A stretch of 64,000 bases of DNA from contig NZ_VTPU01000013.1 in assembly GCF_008274785.1 (NCBI RefSeq), positions 1 to 64,000 on the forward strand, written 5' to 3'. The position numbers and the translations under genes are program-made. Within the stretch, counting starts at the first letter, position 1. Each line of letters opens with the position of its first letter. The notes beneath the pieces are model-generated. The model was not told the origin of the DNA, ran no database searches, and saw only the letters and a program-made list of their open reading frames with translations. Below are positions 8,327 to 17,970 of the stretch, one piece after another. The DNA comes from Halomonas eurihalina (GTDB lineage Bacteria; Pseudomonadota; Gammaproteobacteria; Pseudomonadales; Halomonadaceae).

Positions 8327-9124
8327 ATGAACTCATGCCAAAACACGCTCCCCTTCACGCTGGCTGCCTGTGCCGAGATGCTGTTTTGCGACTTGCCGAT
8401 CACCGAAAGGGTCGCTCGGATCGATGCCCTGGGCTTCCAGGTGGAGATCTGGGATTGGAGTCGCCACGACATCAAGTCGCTGGCAGCTACCGGCGCGACG
8501 TTCTCCTCCATGACCGGCTATCTCGAGGGCACCCTGGCGGACCAGGAAGGTGCCGACCGGCTGGTGGCGACGGCCCGGGAGTCGATCGCCGTGGCCAAGC
8601 AACTGGGGGTCCCTCGACTCAACCTGCACGGTACTGGTCTCGACGGTCAGGGCTTGCCGGTCCAGCCGGGGGCCGAGATGACCGGGCCCATGTGGATAAG
8701 AGCAGCGGATACGCTGCATCGCCTGGCTGATCTTGGCCAGCAACATGGCGTGACGTTCGTGCTGGAGAACCTCAATACCGAGGTCGATCACCCTGGAGTG
8801 CCCTTTGCCCGTGCCGAGGACGTGTTGGCATTGGTGGAGAGTGTTGATCGCCCGGAGATACGCATCATGCTCGATCTCTATCACGCCCAGATCGGTGAGG
8901 GAAACCTGGTCGAGCTGGTGCGCCGCTGTGCCCCCTATATCGGCGAGGTTCAGGTTGCCGATGTTCCGGGACGCTGTGAGCCCGGCAGCGGTGAGATCCA
9001 TTATCCGGCCATTGCCCGTGCACTGCAGGAAATCGGCTATCGGGGCACGGTGGGCCTGGAGGGCTGGGCCTCCGGGGACGATGAGCTGGCTCTGCGACGT
9101 TTCCGGGATGCTTTCACCCTTTAA
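8327..9124 (+). CDS. Hydroxypyruvate isomerase-family TIM-barrel protein in the inositol operon
   Basis: 265 residues from the ATG at 8327, which has GAGGGA upstream; a GTG at 8309 overlapping the ATPase stop is possible. It is an AP-endonuclease-2-type TIM barrel. It contains VLENLNTEVDHPG and MLDLYHAQIGEGNL, which carry the metal-binding Glu and Asp-x-x-His of hydroxypyruvate isomerases and inosose isomerases, and VADVPGRCEPGSGEIHY, a close match to the Hyi C-terminal motif. In this locus it could isomerise an inosose (IolI-like role, for other inositol stereoisomers) or a small hydroxy-keto acid. The sequence leans to Hyi, the context to IolI. Confidence 0.75.
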   Translation: MNSCQNTLPFTLAACAEMLFCDLPITERVARIDALGFQVEIWDWSRHDIKSLAATGATFSSMTGYLEGTLADQEGADRLVATARESIAVAKQLGVPRLNLHGTGLDGQGLPVQPGAEMTGPMWIRAADTLHRLADLGQQHGVTFVLENLNTEVDHPGVPFARAEDVLALVESVDRPEIRIMLDLYHAQIGEGNLVELVRRCAPYIGEVQVADVPGRCEPGSGEIHYPAIARALQEIGYRGTVGLEGWASGDDELALRRFRDAFTL

Positions 9125-9221
9125 CTCCCTGACTGGATAGCGTCATGACGTCCGGGTAGTGGTTGGCCAGGCCTCCCGGCCACGTCGGAGCGTGATACGA
9201 CAAGCGATGCGGAGAAACGCT

Positions 9222-11168
9222 ATGCAAGAGATGAAACCCGACAACAGACCGCTGGATCTGATTTGCCTTGGCCGCGTCGCCGTTGATCTCTATTCGGAGC
9301 AGGTCGGTAGCCGTCTGGAAGACGTCTCGAGCTTCGCCAAGTACCTCGGCGGCAGCTCCGGCAACATGGCCTATGGAACCGCTCGCCTGGGCCTCGAGTC
9401 GGCCATGCTGTCTCGAGTCGGCAATGAGCAGATGGGCAACTTCGCGCGCGAGGAACTCGAACGCGTGGGTGTCGATACCAGCGCCCTGCAGACCGATCCG
9501 GAGCGTCACACCGGCCTGGTGTTGCTGGCGCTCAAGGATCGCGACACCTTCCCGTTACTGTTTTACCGTCGCGACTGTGCCGACATGGCCATCGATCATG
9601 AGGCCATCGATCCGGCCTTCATCGCCCGTGCCAAGGCGCTGGCCATCACCGGCACCCACCTGTCCGCCGAAACTCCCGCCCGGGCCTGTCGCAAGGCGCT
9701 CGACACTGCCGCCGATCATGGCGTCAAGCGGGTGCTGGATATCGACTACCGGCCGGTGCTGTGGGGCCTGACTTCCCCCGGCGACGGCGAAACGCGCTTT
9801 ATCGCCGACGACAAGGTGACCACCGATCTCCAGGCCTGGCTTTCCGACTTCGACCTGATCGTCGGCACCGAGGAGGAGTTTCATATCGCTGGCGGCAGCA
9901 CCGACACCCTCGAGTCGCTACGCGCGGTACGTCGGGTCTGCGACGCGACCCTGGTGTGCAAGCTCGGCGCTTTGGGTTGCGTGGTCTTTGAGGGTGAGAT
10001 TCCCGACTGCATCGAGGATGGCATCCTGGTGGAGGGGGTCGAGGTCGAGGTGCTCAATGTGCTGGGTGCCGGCGATGCCTTCATGAGCGGATTGCTCAGG
10101 GGCTGGTTGAGGGGAGAAAGCTGGGAGACCAGCGCCTCCTACGCCAACGCCTGCGGCGCCCTGGTGGTCTCGCGCCATGGCTGTGCCCCGGCCATGCCCA
10201 CCGAGGAGGAATTGTTCGACTACCTGGGCCGTCGCGACGCGGTGTCTCGGCCCGACCATGACGGACGTCTCAACCACCTCCACCGGGTCACCACCCGCAC
10301 GCCCGCCGACTGGCCCCAGGTCTGTGGCCTGGCCTTCGATCATCGCCGCCAGCTCACTGACATGGCCCGTGACGTCAAGGCCGACCCGACGCGCATCCCG
10401 GTGCTCAAGCAGCTGCTGGTGCGGGCCGCCGAGGAGGGCGCGCGGCGGACCGGGCTCGACAAGCCGGCGATCCTGGTCGATGACGTCTTCGGTCAGGACG
10501 CCCTCAACGACGCCACAGGCAAGGGCTGGTGGATTGGCCGTCCGGTGGAGTTGCCGAGTTCCCGACCGCTACGTTTCCAGCATGGCGACGACCTGGGCAG
10601 CCGCCTGCGGCATTGGCCACGCGAGCACATCATCAAGTGCTTGGTGTTCTACCACCCGGATGACCCGATGTCGTTGCGTCTGGAACAGGAAACTCGGTTG
10701 CGTCAGCTCTACCAGGCGGCTTGCGCCAATGGACTGGAGTTGCTGATCGAGGTGATCCCGCCGGTCGGCATGGCAGTGGACGACACCACTCTGCCGCGTA
10801 GCCTGCAGCGGCTCTACAACCTGGGAATCCGCCCCGATTGGTGGAAGTTGCCGGCCATGTCCGATACCGCCTGGGACGCGGTCAGCCGGGCTATCGACGA
10901 CAAGGATCCCTATTGCCGTGGTGTGGTGTTGCTGGGCCTGGATGCCCCGATGGACGACATGAAGCGTGGTTTCGCGGCCGCCGCCCGTAACGACCGGTGT
11001 AAGGGCTTCACCGTGGGGCGAACCCTGTTTGCCGGCCCCAGCCGCGAATGGCTGGCCGGCACCATCGACGACGCCCGGCTGATCGACCGGGTCGCCAGCA
11101 ACTACGCCGAATTGATCGAGGAATGGCAGCGTCTGCACAGCGTCACGTCCAGAGTGGAGGAAGCTTGA
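9222..11168 (+). CDS. iolC: 5-dehydro-2-deoxygluconokinase fused to DUF2090 aldolase-like domain
   Basis: 648 residues. Residues 1 to about 330 are a PfkB-type sugar kinase: LGGSSGNMAYGTARLGLESAML near the start and GAGDAFMSG at 282-290 with catalytic Asp285. It phosphorylates 5-dehydro-2-deoxy-D-gluconate. Residues about 340-640 are DUF2090, related to class I aldolases; such fusions are annotated as bifunctional kinase and 5-dehydro-2-deoxyphosphogluconate aldolase (IolJ activity). No separate iolJ gene is present here, which supports a bifunctional role. ATG 9222 has GGAGA upstream; an upstream frame to 9159 lacks support. iolD starts one base after its stop. Confidence 0.9.
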   Translation: MQEMKPDNRPLDLICLGRVAVDLYSEQVGSRLEDVSSFAKYLGGSSGNMAYGTARLGLESAMLSRVGNEQMGNFAREELERVGVDTSALQTDPERHTGLVLLALKDRDTFPLLFYRRDCADMAIDHEAIDPAFIARAKALAITGTHLSAETPARACRKALDTAADHGVKRVLDIDYRPVLWGLTSPGDGETRFIADDKVTTDLQAWLSDFDLIVGTEEEFHIAGGSTDTLESLRAVRRVCDATLVCKLGALGCVVFEGEIPDCIEDGILVEGVEVEVLNVLGAGDAFMSGLLRGWLRGESWETSASYANACGALVVSRHGCAPAMPTEEELFDYLGRRDAVSRPDHDGRLNHLHRVTTRTPADWPQVCGLAFDHRRQLTDMARDVKADPTRIPVLKQLLVRAAEEGARRTGLDKPAILVDDVFGQDALNDATGKGWWIGRPVELPSSRPLRFQHGDDLGSRLRHWPREHIIKCLVFYHPDDPMSLRLEQETRLRQLYQAACANGLELLIEVIPPVGMAVDDTTLPRSLQRLYNLGIRPDWWKLPAMSDTAWDAVSRAIDDKDPYCRGVVLLGLDAPMDDMKRGFAAAARNDRCKGFTVGRTLFAGPSREWLAGTIDDARLIDRVASNYAELIEEWQRLHSVTSRVEEA

Positions 11169-11169
11169 C

Positions 11170-13017
11170 ATGAGCACCGTTCGACTCACCATGGCCCAGG
11201 CCCTGGTCAAGTACCTGGCGGTCCAACGCATCGAATGCGAAGGCCGTGAGGTGGCATTGTTCGAGGGAGTGTTCGGTATCTTCGGTCACGGCAACGTGGC
11301 TGGCTTGGGCGAGGCGCTCTATCATGCCCGCGAGGCACTTCCCACGTATCGCGCCCACAACGAACAGACCATGGCGCATGCGGCCATCGCTTTCGCCAAG
11401 GCCAACGGCCGCCGCCGCATGATGGCGGCTACCAGTTCCATTGGCCCCGGGGCTACCAACATGGTCACTGCCGCCGCCCTGGCCCATGCCAATCGGCTGC
11501 CGATCCTGTTGCTGCCGGGAGATACGTTCGCCAGTCGTGATCCTGACCCGGTACTGCAACAGGTGGAGCATTTCGGTGATCCCACCATCACGGTCAACGA
11601 CTGTTTCCGTCCGGTGTCGCGTTACTTCGATCGCATCACCCGTCCGGAGCAACTGCTGACCAGCCTGCCCCAGGCCATTGCCACGCTGCTTGATCCGGAA
11701 CACTGCGGTCCGGCGACCCTGGCGTTGCCCCAGGATGTCCAGACCTTCGCCTACGACTACCCCGAGAGCTTCTTTGCGCCGCGCGTGCACCGTATTCGTC
11801 GTCCCCAGCCGGATCCCCGCGAGCTGGAAGCGGCCATTGCCGCATTGGCCCGCGCCGAGCGACCGCTGATCATCGCCGGTGGAGGTGTGCACTACGCTGG
11901 CGCCTGCGAACGCCTTGGTGAGTTCGCCCGAACGCATGGCGTGCCGGTGGCCGAAACCCAGGCCGGCAAGGGCGCTTTGCCCGATATTCATCCCTGTGCG
12001 GTGGGAGCCATCGGCGTCACCGGGAGCGAGGCGGCCAACCTCCTGGCCAGGGAGGCGGACCTGATCCTGGCCGTGGGTACCCGCTTGCAGGACTTCACCA
12101 CCGGCTCGCGGGCACTCTTCGAACGCGATGATCTGACCCTGGTGGCCCTGAACGTGGGGCGCTTCGACAGCCAGAAACATCACGCCCTGCCGTTGACCGG
12201 CGATGCTTTCGATGGACTGGTAGCGCTGGGCTCTGGCTTGGTCGACTGGCGACCCTCCGACGCCTGGCGGGGGCGGGCCGATAACCTCAAGCGCGAATGG
12301 GCCGAGGTGGTGGCGCGTGTTACCGCCGATGAGGGGGCTGAGTTGCCCACCGATGCCCAGGTGATTGGGGCCGTGAACCGGCAGGCCGGTAATGACGGTA
12401 CTGTCGTCTGCGCCGCCGGTGGTCTGCCGGGCGAGTTGCACAAGCTGTGGCGGTGCGCCGATCCCGGCAGCTATCACGTAGAGTACGGCTATTCCTGCAT
12501 GGGCTATGAGATCGCGGGTGGCCTGGGCGTCAAGATGGCTCATCCCGATCGCGAGGTGTTCGTGATGGTGGGGGACGGCTCTTACCTGATGCACAACTCG
12601 GAGCTCGCTACCTCGGTGATGCTGGGTCAAAAGCTGGTCGTGGTAGTGCTCGACAACCGAGGCTTTGGCTGTATCAACCGCTTGCAACGGGGCACTGGCG
12701 GCGCCGGTTTCAACAACCTGCTCGACGACTGCCTGACCATCGAGGGTGGCGCGCCCAAGACCGATTTCGCTGCCCATGCCCGTGCGCTGGGCTGCGAGGC
12801 CGAGAATGTACGTGACATCCAGGCGTTGGAAGGCGCTCTGGTACGTGCCCGTCAAGCCGAGACCACCTACATCATTGCTCTGGACACCGATCCCTTGCCC
12901 AGCACTTCAGAAGGCGGCGCCTGGTGGGAGGTGGCAGTGCCCGAAGTCTCGGCACGCGAGCCGGTCCACGAGGCCTATGCAAGTTATCGCGAGGCCAAGC
13001 GACGCCAGCACCGCTGA
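11170..13017 (+). CDS. iolD: 3D-(3,5/4)-trihydroxycyclohexane-1,2-dione hydrolase
   Basis: 615 residues, thiamine-diphosphate dependent. It cleaves the carbon ring of the trihydroxycyclohexane dione to 5-deoxy-D-glucuronate. The N-terminal domain has the activating Glu in RAHNEQTMAHAA. The ThDP site runs from GDGSYLMHNSELATS (Asp469) to VVLDNRGFG (Asn496). The C-terminal CCD tail motif TDPLPSTSEGGAWWEVAVPE is typical of IolD. GGAGGAAG overlaps the end of iolC as ribosome binding site. It is followed by iolE after 89 bases. Confidence 0.93.
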   Translation: MSTVRLTMAQALVKYLAVQRIECEGREVALFEGVFGIFGHGNVAGLGEALYHAREALPTYRAHNEQTMAHAAIAFAKANGRRRMMAATSSIGPGATNMVTAAALAHANRLPILLLPGDTFASRDPDPVLQQVEHFGDPTITVNDCFRPVSRYFDRITRPEQLLTSLPQAIATLLDPEHCGPATLALPQDVQTFAYDYPESFFAPRVHRIRRPQPDPRELEAAIAALARAERPLIIAGGGVHYAGACERLGEFARTHGVPVAETQAGKGALPDIHPCAVGAIGVTGSEAANLLAREADLILAVGTRLQDFTTGSRALFERDDLTLVALNVGRFDSQKHHALPLTGDAFDGLVALGSGLVDWRPSDAWRGRADNLKREWAEVVARVTADEGAELPTDAQVIGAVNRQAGNDGTVVCAAGGLPGELHKLWRCADPGSYHVEYGYSCMGYEIAGGLGVKMAHPDREVFVMVGDGSYLMHNSELATSVMLGQKLVVVVLDNRGFGCINRLQRGTGGAGFNNLLDDCLTIEGGAPKTDFAAHARALGCEAENVRDIQALEGALVRARQAETTYIIALDTDPLPSTSEGGAWWEVAVPEVSAREPVHEAYASYREAKRRQHR

Positions 13018-13106
13018 TTGCCGACTGCCTGGTGGTTCGTCGACGTTTCCGCTTACTCGAAAAGGGAGGGCAGGCTGAGTGGCTTGCCTGATGAAGGAGT
13101 TCATAT

Positions 13107-14009
13107 ATGTCCATCGTACGCCTCGGCATCAACCCGCTGACCTGGACCAACGACGACATGCCGTCGCTGGGCGGCGATACCCCACTGGAGACATGCCTGT
13201 CCGAGGGCCGGGAAGCGGGTTTTTCCGGGTTTGAACTGGGCAACAAGTTTCCCCGCGATCCCGACGTGCTGGGCCCGATCCTCCAACGGCACGACCTTTC
13301 CCTGGTCTCCGGCTGGTACAGCAGCGAGCTGCTGACCCGCAGCGCCGAGGAAGAGATCGAGGCCATCAAGCCACACCTGCACCTGCTCAAGTCGCTGGGC
13401 GCCAAGGCGATGGTGTTCTGCGAGGTCAGCCACTGCGTGCATGGTCGGCGCGACGTGCCGCTTTCCCATAGTCCGAGCATGAGCGAAGCGCAGTGGCAGA
13501 CCTTCATTCCGCGCCTCAACCAGGTGGCCGACTACTGTCTCGAACAGGGCGTGCAGATCGCCTATCACCACCATCTGGGCACGGTGATCGAGACCGAAGC
13601 GGAAGTCGACCGGCTGATGGCCGAGGCCGCCCCCTCGGTCGGGCTATTGCTCGACTCGGGCCATCTAGTGGGCGCCGGAGGAGATCCCATCGCCGTCCAG
13701 CAGAAATATGCTGAGCGCATCGTCCATGTGCATTGCAAGGACATTCGCCGCGAGGTGCTGGAAGATGCCCGCAATCGCGATCTCAGTTTTCTGGACGGCG
13801 TGCTGAACGGCATGTTCACCGTGCCGGGCGACGGCTTCATCGACTACATCACCCTCTTCAAAGGGCTGCGCGACAGCGGCTACGAGGGCTGGGTGGTGGT
13901 CGAGGCCGAACAGGACCCTGCCGTGGCACACCCGCTGACCTATGCCCGCCTGGGCTGCGATAACCTCAAGCGCTTCTGTGCCGAGGCCGAATTGACCGTT
14001 ACCGAATGA
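13107..14009 (+). CDS. iolE: myo-Inosose-2 dehydratase
   Basis: 300 residues, an AP-endonuclease-2-type TIM barrel. It removes water from scyllo-inosose to give 3D-trihydroxycyclohexane dione, the IolD substrate. Family-typical stretches are [20 protein letters not shown] at the N-terminus, [42 protein letters not shown], and [14 protein letters not shown] near the C-terminus. The His-rich and Glu/Asp metal ligands are present. AAGGAG sits 10 bases upstream of the ATG. It lies between iolD and iolA in the rightward operon. Confidence 0.93.
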   Translation: MSIVRLGINPLTWTNDDMPSLGGDTPLETCLSEGREAGFSGFELGNKFPRDPDVLGPILQRHDLSLVSGWYSSELLTRSAEEEIEAIKPHLHLLKSLGAKAMVFCEVSHCVHGRRDVPLSHSPSMSEAQWQTFIPRLNQVADYCLEQGVQIAYHHHLGTVIETEAEVDRLMAEAAPSVGLLLDSGHLVGAGGDPIAVQQKYAERIVHVHCKDIRREVLEDARNRDLSFLDGVLNGMFTVPGDGFIDYITLFKGLRDSGYEGWVVVEAEQDPAVAHPLTYARLGCDNLKRFCAEAELTVTE

Positions 14010-14032
14010 CTGATCATCGAGAGGACATTCCC

Positions 14033-15535
14033 ATGAGTATTTTGGGCAACTACATCAACGGCCAGCCCGTGGCCAGTCAGAGCGGTCGTACCGCGCCCGT
14101 CTACAATCCCGCCACCGGCGAGCAGAGTGCCCAGGTAGCCCTCGCCTCCGCCGACGAGACTCGCGAGGCGGTACATGCTGCCGACGAGGCCTTTGCGACC
14201 TGGTCGAAGATCACGCCGCTCAAGCGTGCGCGCATCCTGTTCCGCTTCAAGGCGCTGGTCGAGGAGCATGCCGACGAGCTGGCGCGGTTGATCGCCAGCG
14301 AGCACGGCAAGGTGTTCTCCGATGCCAAGGGCGAAGTGACCCGTGGCCTGGAAGTGGTGGAGTTCGCCTGCGGCATCCCGCACCTGCAGAAAGGCGAGCA
14401 TTCCATGAACGTGGGCTCCGGCGTGGACAGCTACTCCATGATGCAGCCGCTGGGCGTCTGTGCCGGCATCTCGCCGTTCAACTTCCCGGCCATGGTGCCG
14501 ATGTGGATGTTCCCCGTCGCGCTGGCTTGTGGCAACACCTTCGTGATGAAGCCCTCCGAGAAGGATCCCTCCACGCCGATGCGTCTGGCCGAGTTGCTCA
14601 CCGAGGCCGGCCTGCCCGACGGCGTGTTCAACGTGGTCAATGGTGACAAGGAGTCGGTGGACGTACTGCTCACCGACGAGCGCGTCCAGGCGGTGAGCTT
14701 CGTGGGTTCGACGCCGATCGCCGAAACCATCTACGCCACGGCATCCGCGCATGGCAAGCGGGTCCAGGCCCTGGGCGGCGCCAAGAACCACATGGTGATC
14801 ATGCCCGATGCTGACCTGGATCAGGCCGTCGGCGCGCTGATGGGGGCTGCCTACGGCTCCGCCGGAGAGCGTTGCATGGCGATCTCGGTGGCCGTGCCGG
14901 TGGGCGAGGAGACCGCCGAGCGCCTGCGCGACAAGCTGGTCGCCGAGCTCGACAAGCTGCGTGTCGGGCCGGGTCTCGTCGATGGCCCGGACAACGACAT
15001 GGGCCCGCTGGTCACCAGGGAGCACCTGGAGAAGGTCAAGGACTATATCCAGGCCGGTGTGGATGAGGGGGCCGAACTGGTGGTCGACGGCCGCGAGACG
15101 GCGATCGAAGGGGTCGGTGATGGCTTCTTCGTGGGCGGCTCGCTGTTCGACCACGTCAAGCCTGGCATGCGCATCCACAGCGAGGAGATCTTCGGGCCGG
15201 TGCTGGCCATCGCCCGGGCGGCGAGTTTCGACGAGGCCGTGTCGATGATCAACGACCATGAGTTCGGCAATGGCACCGCCATCTTCACCCGCGACGGCGA
15301 TGCTGCCCGCCAGTACTGCGAGCAGATCCAGGTGGGCATGGTCGGCGTCAACGTGCCGATCCCGGTGCCGATGGCCTTCCACAGTTTCGGCGGCTGGAAG
15401 CGCTCGCTGTTCGGCCCGCTGCACATGCACGGCCCCGATGGCGTTCGTTTCTATACGCGCATGAAGACCATCACCCAGCGCTGGCCGAGCGGCATTCGCG
15501 AGGAGACCAATCACTTCACCATGCCGACGCTCTGA
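14033..15535 (+). CDS. iolA: Methylmalonate-semialdehyde dehydrogenase (CoA-acylating)
   Basis: 500 residues. In inositol breakdown it converts malonic semialdehyde, NAD and CoA to acetyl-CoA and CO2; the same family serves valine breakdown as MmsA. It shows [30 protein letters not shown] and the CoA-dependent variant [15 protein letters not shown] in place of the usual LELGGK glutamate. The nucleophile is Cys281 in GERCMAIS. The start at 14033 ([11 protein letters not shown]) has GAGAGGAC upstream; an in-frame ATG at 14006 overlaps the iolE stop and is less likely. Next gene is a second sugar dehydrogenase after a hairpin. Confidence 0.93.
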   Translation: MSILGNYINGQPVASQSGRTAPVYNPATGEQSAQVALASADETREAVHAADEAFATWSKITPLKRARILFRFKALVEEHADELARLIASEHGKVFSDAKGEVTRGLEVVEFACGIPHLQKGEHSMNVGSGVDSYSMMQPLGVCAGISPFNFPAMVPMWMFPVALACGNTFVMKPSEKDPSTPMRLAELLTEAGLPDGVFNVVNGDKESVDVLLTDERVQAVSFVGSTPIAETIYATASAHGKRVQALGGAKNHMVIMPDADLDQAVGALMGAAYGSAGERCMAISVAVPVGEETAERLRDKLVAELDKLRVGPGLVDGPDNDMGPLVTREHLEKVKDYIQAGVDEGAELVVDGRETAIEGVGDGFFVGGSLFDHVKPGMRIHSEEIFGPVLAIARAASFDEAVSMINDHEFGNGTAIFTRDGDAARQYCEQIQVGMVGVNVPIPVPMAFHSFGGWKRSLFGPLHMHGPDGVRFYTRMKTITQRWPSGIREETNHFTMPTL

Positions 15536-15560
15536 AGTGCGCCACTCCCAACCCCAGGCC

Positions 15561-15580
15561 GCCGGGCCGGGAAGCCCGGC
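15561..15580 (+). other. Intercistronic hairpin after iolA
   Basis: GCCGGGC-CGGGAA-GCCCGGC, a 7-bp perfect stem, lies 26 bases after the iolA stop. No T run follows, so partial termination or message processing is more likely than full termination. Confidence 0.45.
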
Positions 15581-15607
15581 GTCGCCATATCACGTGAGGA
15601 TGACAGG

Positions 15608-16738
15608 ATGGCAGACCTCAAGTTCGGCTTGATCGGTACCGGCTTCATGGGCAAGGCCCATGCTATTGCTCTCAAAGCGGCGCCTACCGTCTTTTCCCTG
15701 CCAGCCTTCCCGGTCTGCGACCTGCTTGCCGAGGTCGATGACGAACAGGCAGCCCGCAAGGCGCGGGAACTGGGATTCGCTCGCTCCACCGGAGACTGGA
15801 AGGCCCTGGTGGAGGATCTGGATGTGGATGTGGTGGATATCTGCGCACCCAATTTTCTGCACAAGGAGATGGCCCTGGCCGCCATCGCTGCGGGCAAGCA
15901 TGTCTACGCCGAGAAGCCGCTGGCACTCTCCGCTGCCGACGCCCAGGCGATGGTCGAGGCCGCCGAGGCAGCCGGTGTTAAGACCCTGGTGGGGTTCAAC
16001 TATATCCGCAATTCGGCCACTCAGCTGGCGCGAGAAATCGTGCAGAGTGGTGAGATCGGCGAACTGGTGCACTTCCGGGGCCGCCACAACGAGGATTACC
16101 TGGCCGATCCGACCAAGCCCCATGACTGGCACACCCGGCGCGCCACCGCCGGGGCTGGCGCCCTGGGGGATCTGGGCTCACATATCCTCAACATGGCGGA
16201 ATATCTCACTAGTCAACGCATCGGCGAGGTATGTGGCCAGCTGCAGACGGTGATCCCCCTGCGAACGTTGCCCGACGGTGGCGGTGGTATGGGCGAGGTC
16301 GAGAACGACGACCAGGCCCAGGCGCTGTTGCGCTTCGATGGTGGCCTGATCGGCAACCTGGAAACATCGCGGGTGGCTACCGGGCGCAAGATGGGGTTGG
16401 CCTATACCCTCACCGGTACCAAGGGCTCGATCGTCTTCGACCAGGAGCGCATGAGTGAGCTGCAGCTCTATAAACACGCGGGGCCCGAAGGACGTCGCGG
16501 TTTTAGCACACTGCTGATCGGTCCGGAACACCCGGATTACGCGGCCTTCAGCCCCGCTCCGGGGCATGGTCTGGGCTACAACGACCAGAAGATCATCGAG
16601 ATTCGCGACCTGGTGGAAGGCATCGTGGGCGACAGGCCCCTCTACCCGAATTTTCGGGAAGCGGCACGGGTCAACCGCCTGATCGAAGCCATCGAGCGCT
16701 CGCATCTCGAGGGCAGTTGGGTATCCGTTTCCGGCTAG
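15608..16738 (+). CDS. Gfo/Idh/MocA-family oxidoreductase, second inositol-type dehydrogenase
   Basis: 376 residues, longer than iolG. The Rossmann motif GLIGTGFMGKAHA is near residues 7-19, the catalytic motif YAEKPLALS near 99-107, and AGALGDLGSHILNMAEYL in the middle carries the Asp/His pair of the family. Family members with this shape oxidise scyllo-inositol, other inositols or related sugars with NAD or NADP. Being last in the iol operon, it may feed another inositol isomer or a methylated inositol into the pathway. The exact substrate is not shown by sequence. GAGGATGACAGG upstream supports the ATG. Confidence 0.82.
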   Translation: MADLKFGLIGTGFMGKAHAIALKAAPTVFSLPAFPVCDLLAEVDDEQAARKARELGFARSTGDWKALVEDLDVDVVDICAPNFLHKEMALAAIAAGKHVYAEKPLALSAADAQAMVEAAEAAGVKTLVGFNYIRNSATQLAREIVQSGEIGELVHFRGRHNEDYLADPTKPHDWHTRRATAGAGALGDLGSHILNMAEYLTSQRIGEVCGQLQTVIPLRTLPDGGGGMGEVENDDQAQALLRFDGGLIGNLETSRVATGRKMGLAYTLTGTKGSIVFDQERMSELQLYKHAGPEGRRGFSTLLIGPEHPDYAAFSPAPGHGLGYNDQKIIEIRDLVEGIVGDRPLYPNFREAARVNRLIEAIERSHLEGSWVSVSG

Positions 16739-16899
16739 GCACTTTTCAGACACAACTCGAGGGCAGCGGCCGCATGGCGTCCTTGCGCCATGTCGAATAT
16801 GCTGACGAGCGGGCTATCCAGCGCCCGTGGCGGTAGTAGGCTACGGGCGACCAACAACGAGGTACTGGCCCGGTACCCGACATGTAGCTGGAGACATTC

Positions 16900-17850
16900 A
16901 TGCGTCATTTCCCGCGGTTTCTCGCGGCGCTCGCCGCCCTCTGGCTGGGCGCTGCCTCCCTGACGGCGCTGGCCGACACGCGCATCACCTACAAGTCTGC
17001 CTCCGCCGGTACGGCCTACTATCAGATGGGCGTGGAACTGTCCGAGGCCATCAAGGCCGGCACCGACGGTGCCATGACCCTGACCCTGGAGGAGAGCCAG
17101 GGTTCGGTCCAGAACGTCATGGAGGTGATGGCTCGCCAGGGCAACTATGTGTTCACCACGCCGCCCTCGCTGGCGGCCAAGGCGGTGGCCGGCGAGGGGC
17201 CCTTTGCCGAGCGTCGGCATCCACGCTTCCAGGAGATCCGCGGGCTCTTCCCGATTCCCTCGCTGACCATGCACCTGGTGGTAGCCGGGGAGCAGGACAC
17301 CCTGCGTCTGGAGGAACTGGCGGGCAAGCACCTGCTGATCGGTCAGGGTTCCTTCGGGGCCCGTGAGGCCGCGCGCTATCTCGAGCTATTCGGTCTCACC
17401 GATGAGGTCGAGGTCGACGATGCCGATGTGGGCAGTGCACCGGACGCGCTCAAGAACGGCCAGATCGATGCCTTCGCCACGGCCGGTTCCTTCCCCGCGC
17501 CCAACGTGATCGAGACCGCAGCCAGCATGCCGGTGGGACTGGTGTCGATGACCGAGGAGCAGATCGCCGAGACCGGCGCGACGCCGCAGGAGATTCCGGC
17601 CGGCACCTACGCGGGCATCGACGAGCCGGTGATGACGACATCGCTGCCGGTGGCCGCCTACACGACCACCGGCATGGACGACAACACCGCCTACACCCTG
17701 ACGAAGACATTCTGGGAACGACGCGAGGCCATGGCCGAGAGCTCGCCCTGGTGGCGCAGCGTGTCGCCCTCGATGCTCGCCAACATGCGGGGTGAGTTGC
17801 ATCCCGGCGCACGGCGTTACTATGAGGAAGCCGGTATCGAGGTTCCCTGA
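16900..17850 (+). CDS. TAXI-family TRAP transporter, periplasmic binding protein
   Basis: 316 residues. The Sec signal peptide ends about residue 25 (LTALA, then DTRITYKSASAG). The mature start ITYKSASAGTAYYQMGVELSEAI is the hallmark of the TAXI (TRAP-associated extracytoplasmic immunogenic) family, which binds small carboxylates such as glutamate or 2-oxoglutarate. It partners the fused TRAP membrane protein 120 bases downstream. It starts 161 bases after the last inositol gene, long enough for its own promoter. Substrate unknown. Confidence 0.87.
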   Translation: MRHFPRFLAALAALWLGAASLTALADTRITYKSASAGTAYYQMGVELSEAIKAGTDGAMTLTLEESQGSVQNVMEVMARQGNYVFTTPPSLAAKAVAGEGPFAERRHPRFQEIRGLFPIPSLTMHLVVAGEQDTLRLEELAGKHLLIGQGSFGAREAARYLELFGLTDEVEVDDADVGSAPDALKNGQIDAFATAGSFPAPNVIETAASMPVGLVSMTEEQIAETGATPQEIPAGTYAGIDEPVMTTSLPVAAYTTTGMDDNTAYTLTKTFWERREAMAESSPWWRSVSPSMLANMRGELHPGARRYYEEAGIEVP

Positions 17851-17873
17851 GCGTGGTGCCTGCCCGAACCCGG

Positions 17874-17905
17874 TTCATGCGGCGTTTCTGGAAACGTTGC
17901 ATGAA
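17874..17905 (+). other. Long hairpin between TRAP binding protein and permease
   Basis: A 15-base arm at 17874-17888 pairs with 17891-17905 if two G-U pairs are allowed (TTCATGCGGCGTTTC with GAAACGTTGCATGAA). There is no T run. It is placed as in other binding-protein operons, where such a hairpin gives more binding protein than permease. Confidence 0.5.
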
Positions 17906-17970
17906 TGCCGGCACGGTCCCGTGCGCCTCGCGCTCCATCCTGCTCATTGATCCTTTGTCCTGAACGCCTC

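Noticed and set aside
16770..16795. CATGGCG/CGCCATG hairpin after the last inositol gene
   Set aside because: The stem is seven bases with no T run, which is too weak to call a terminator.
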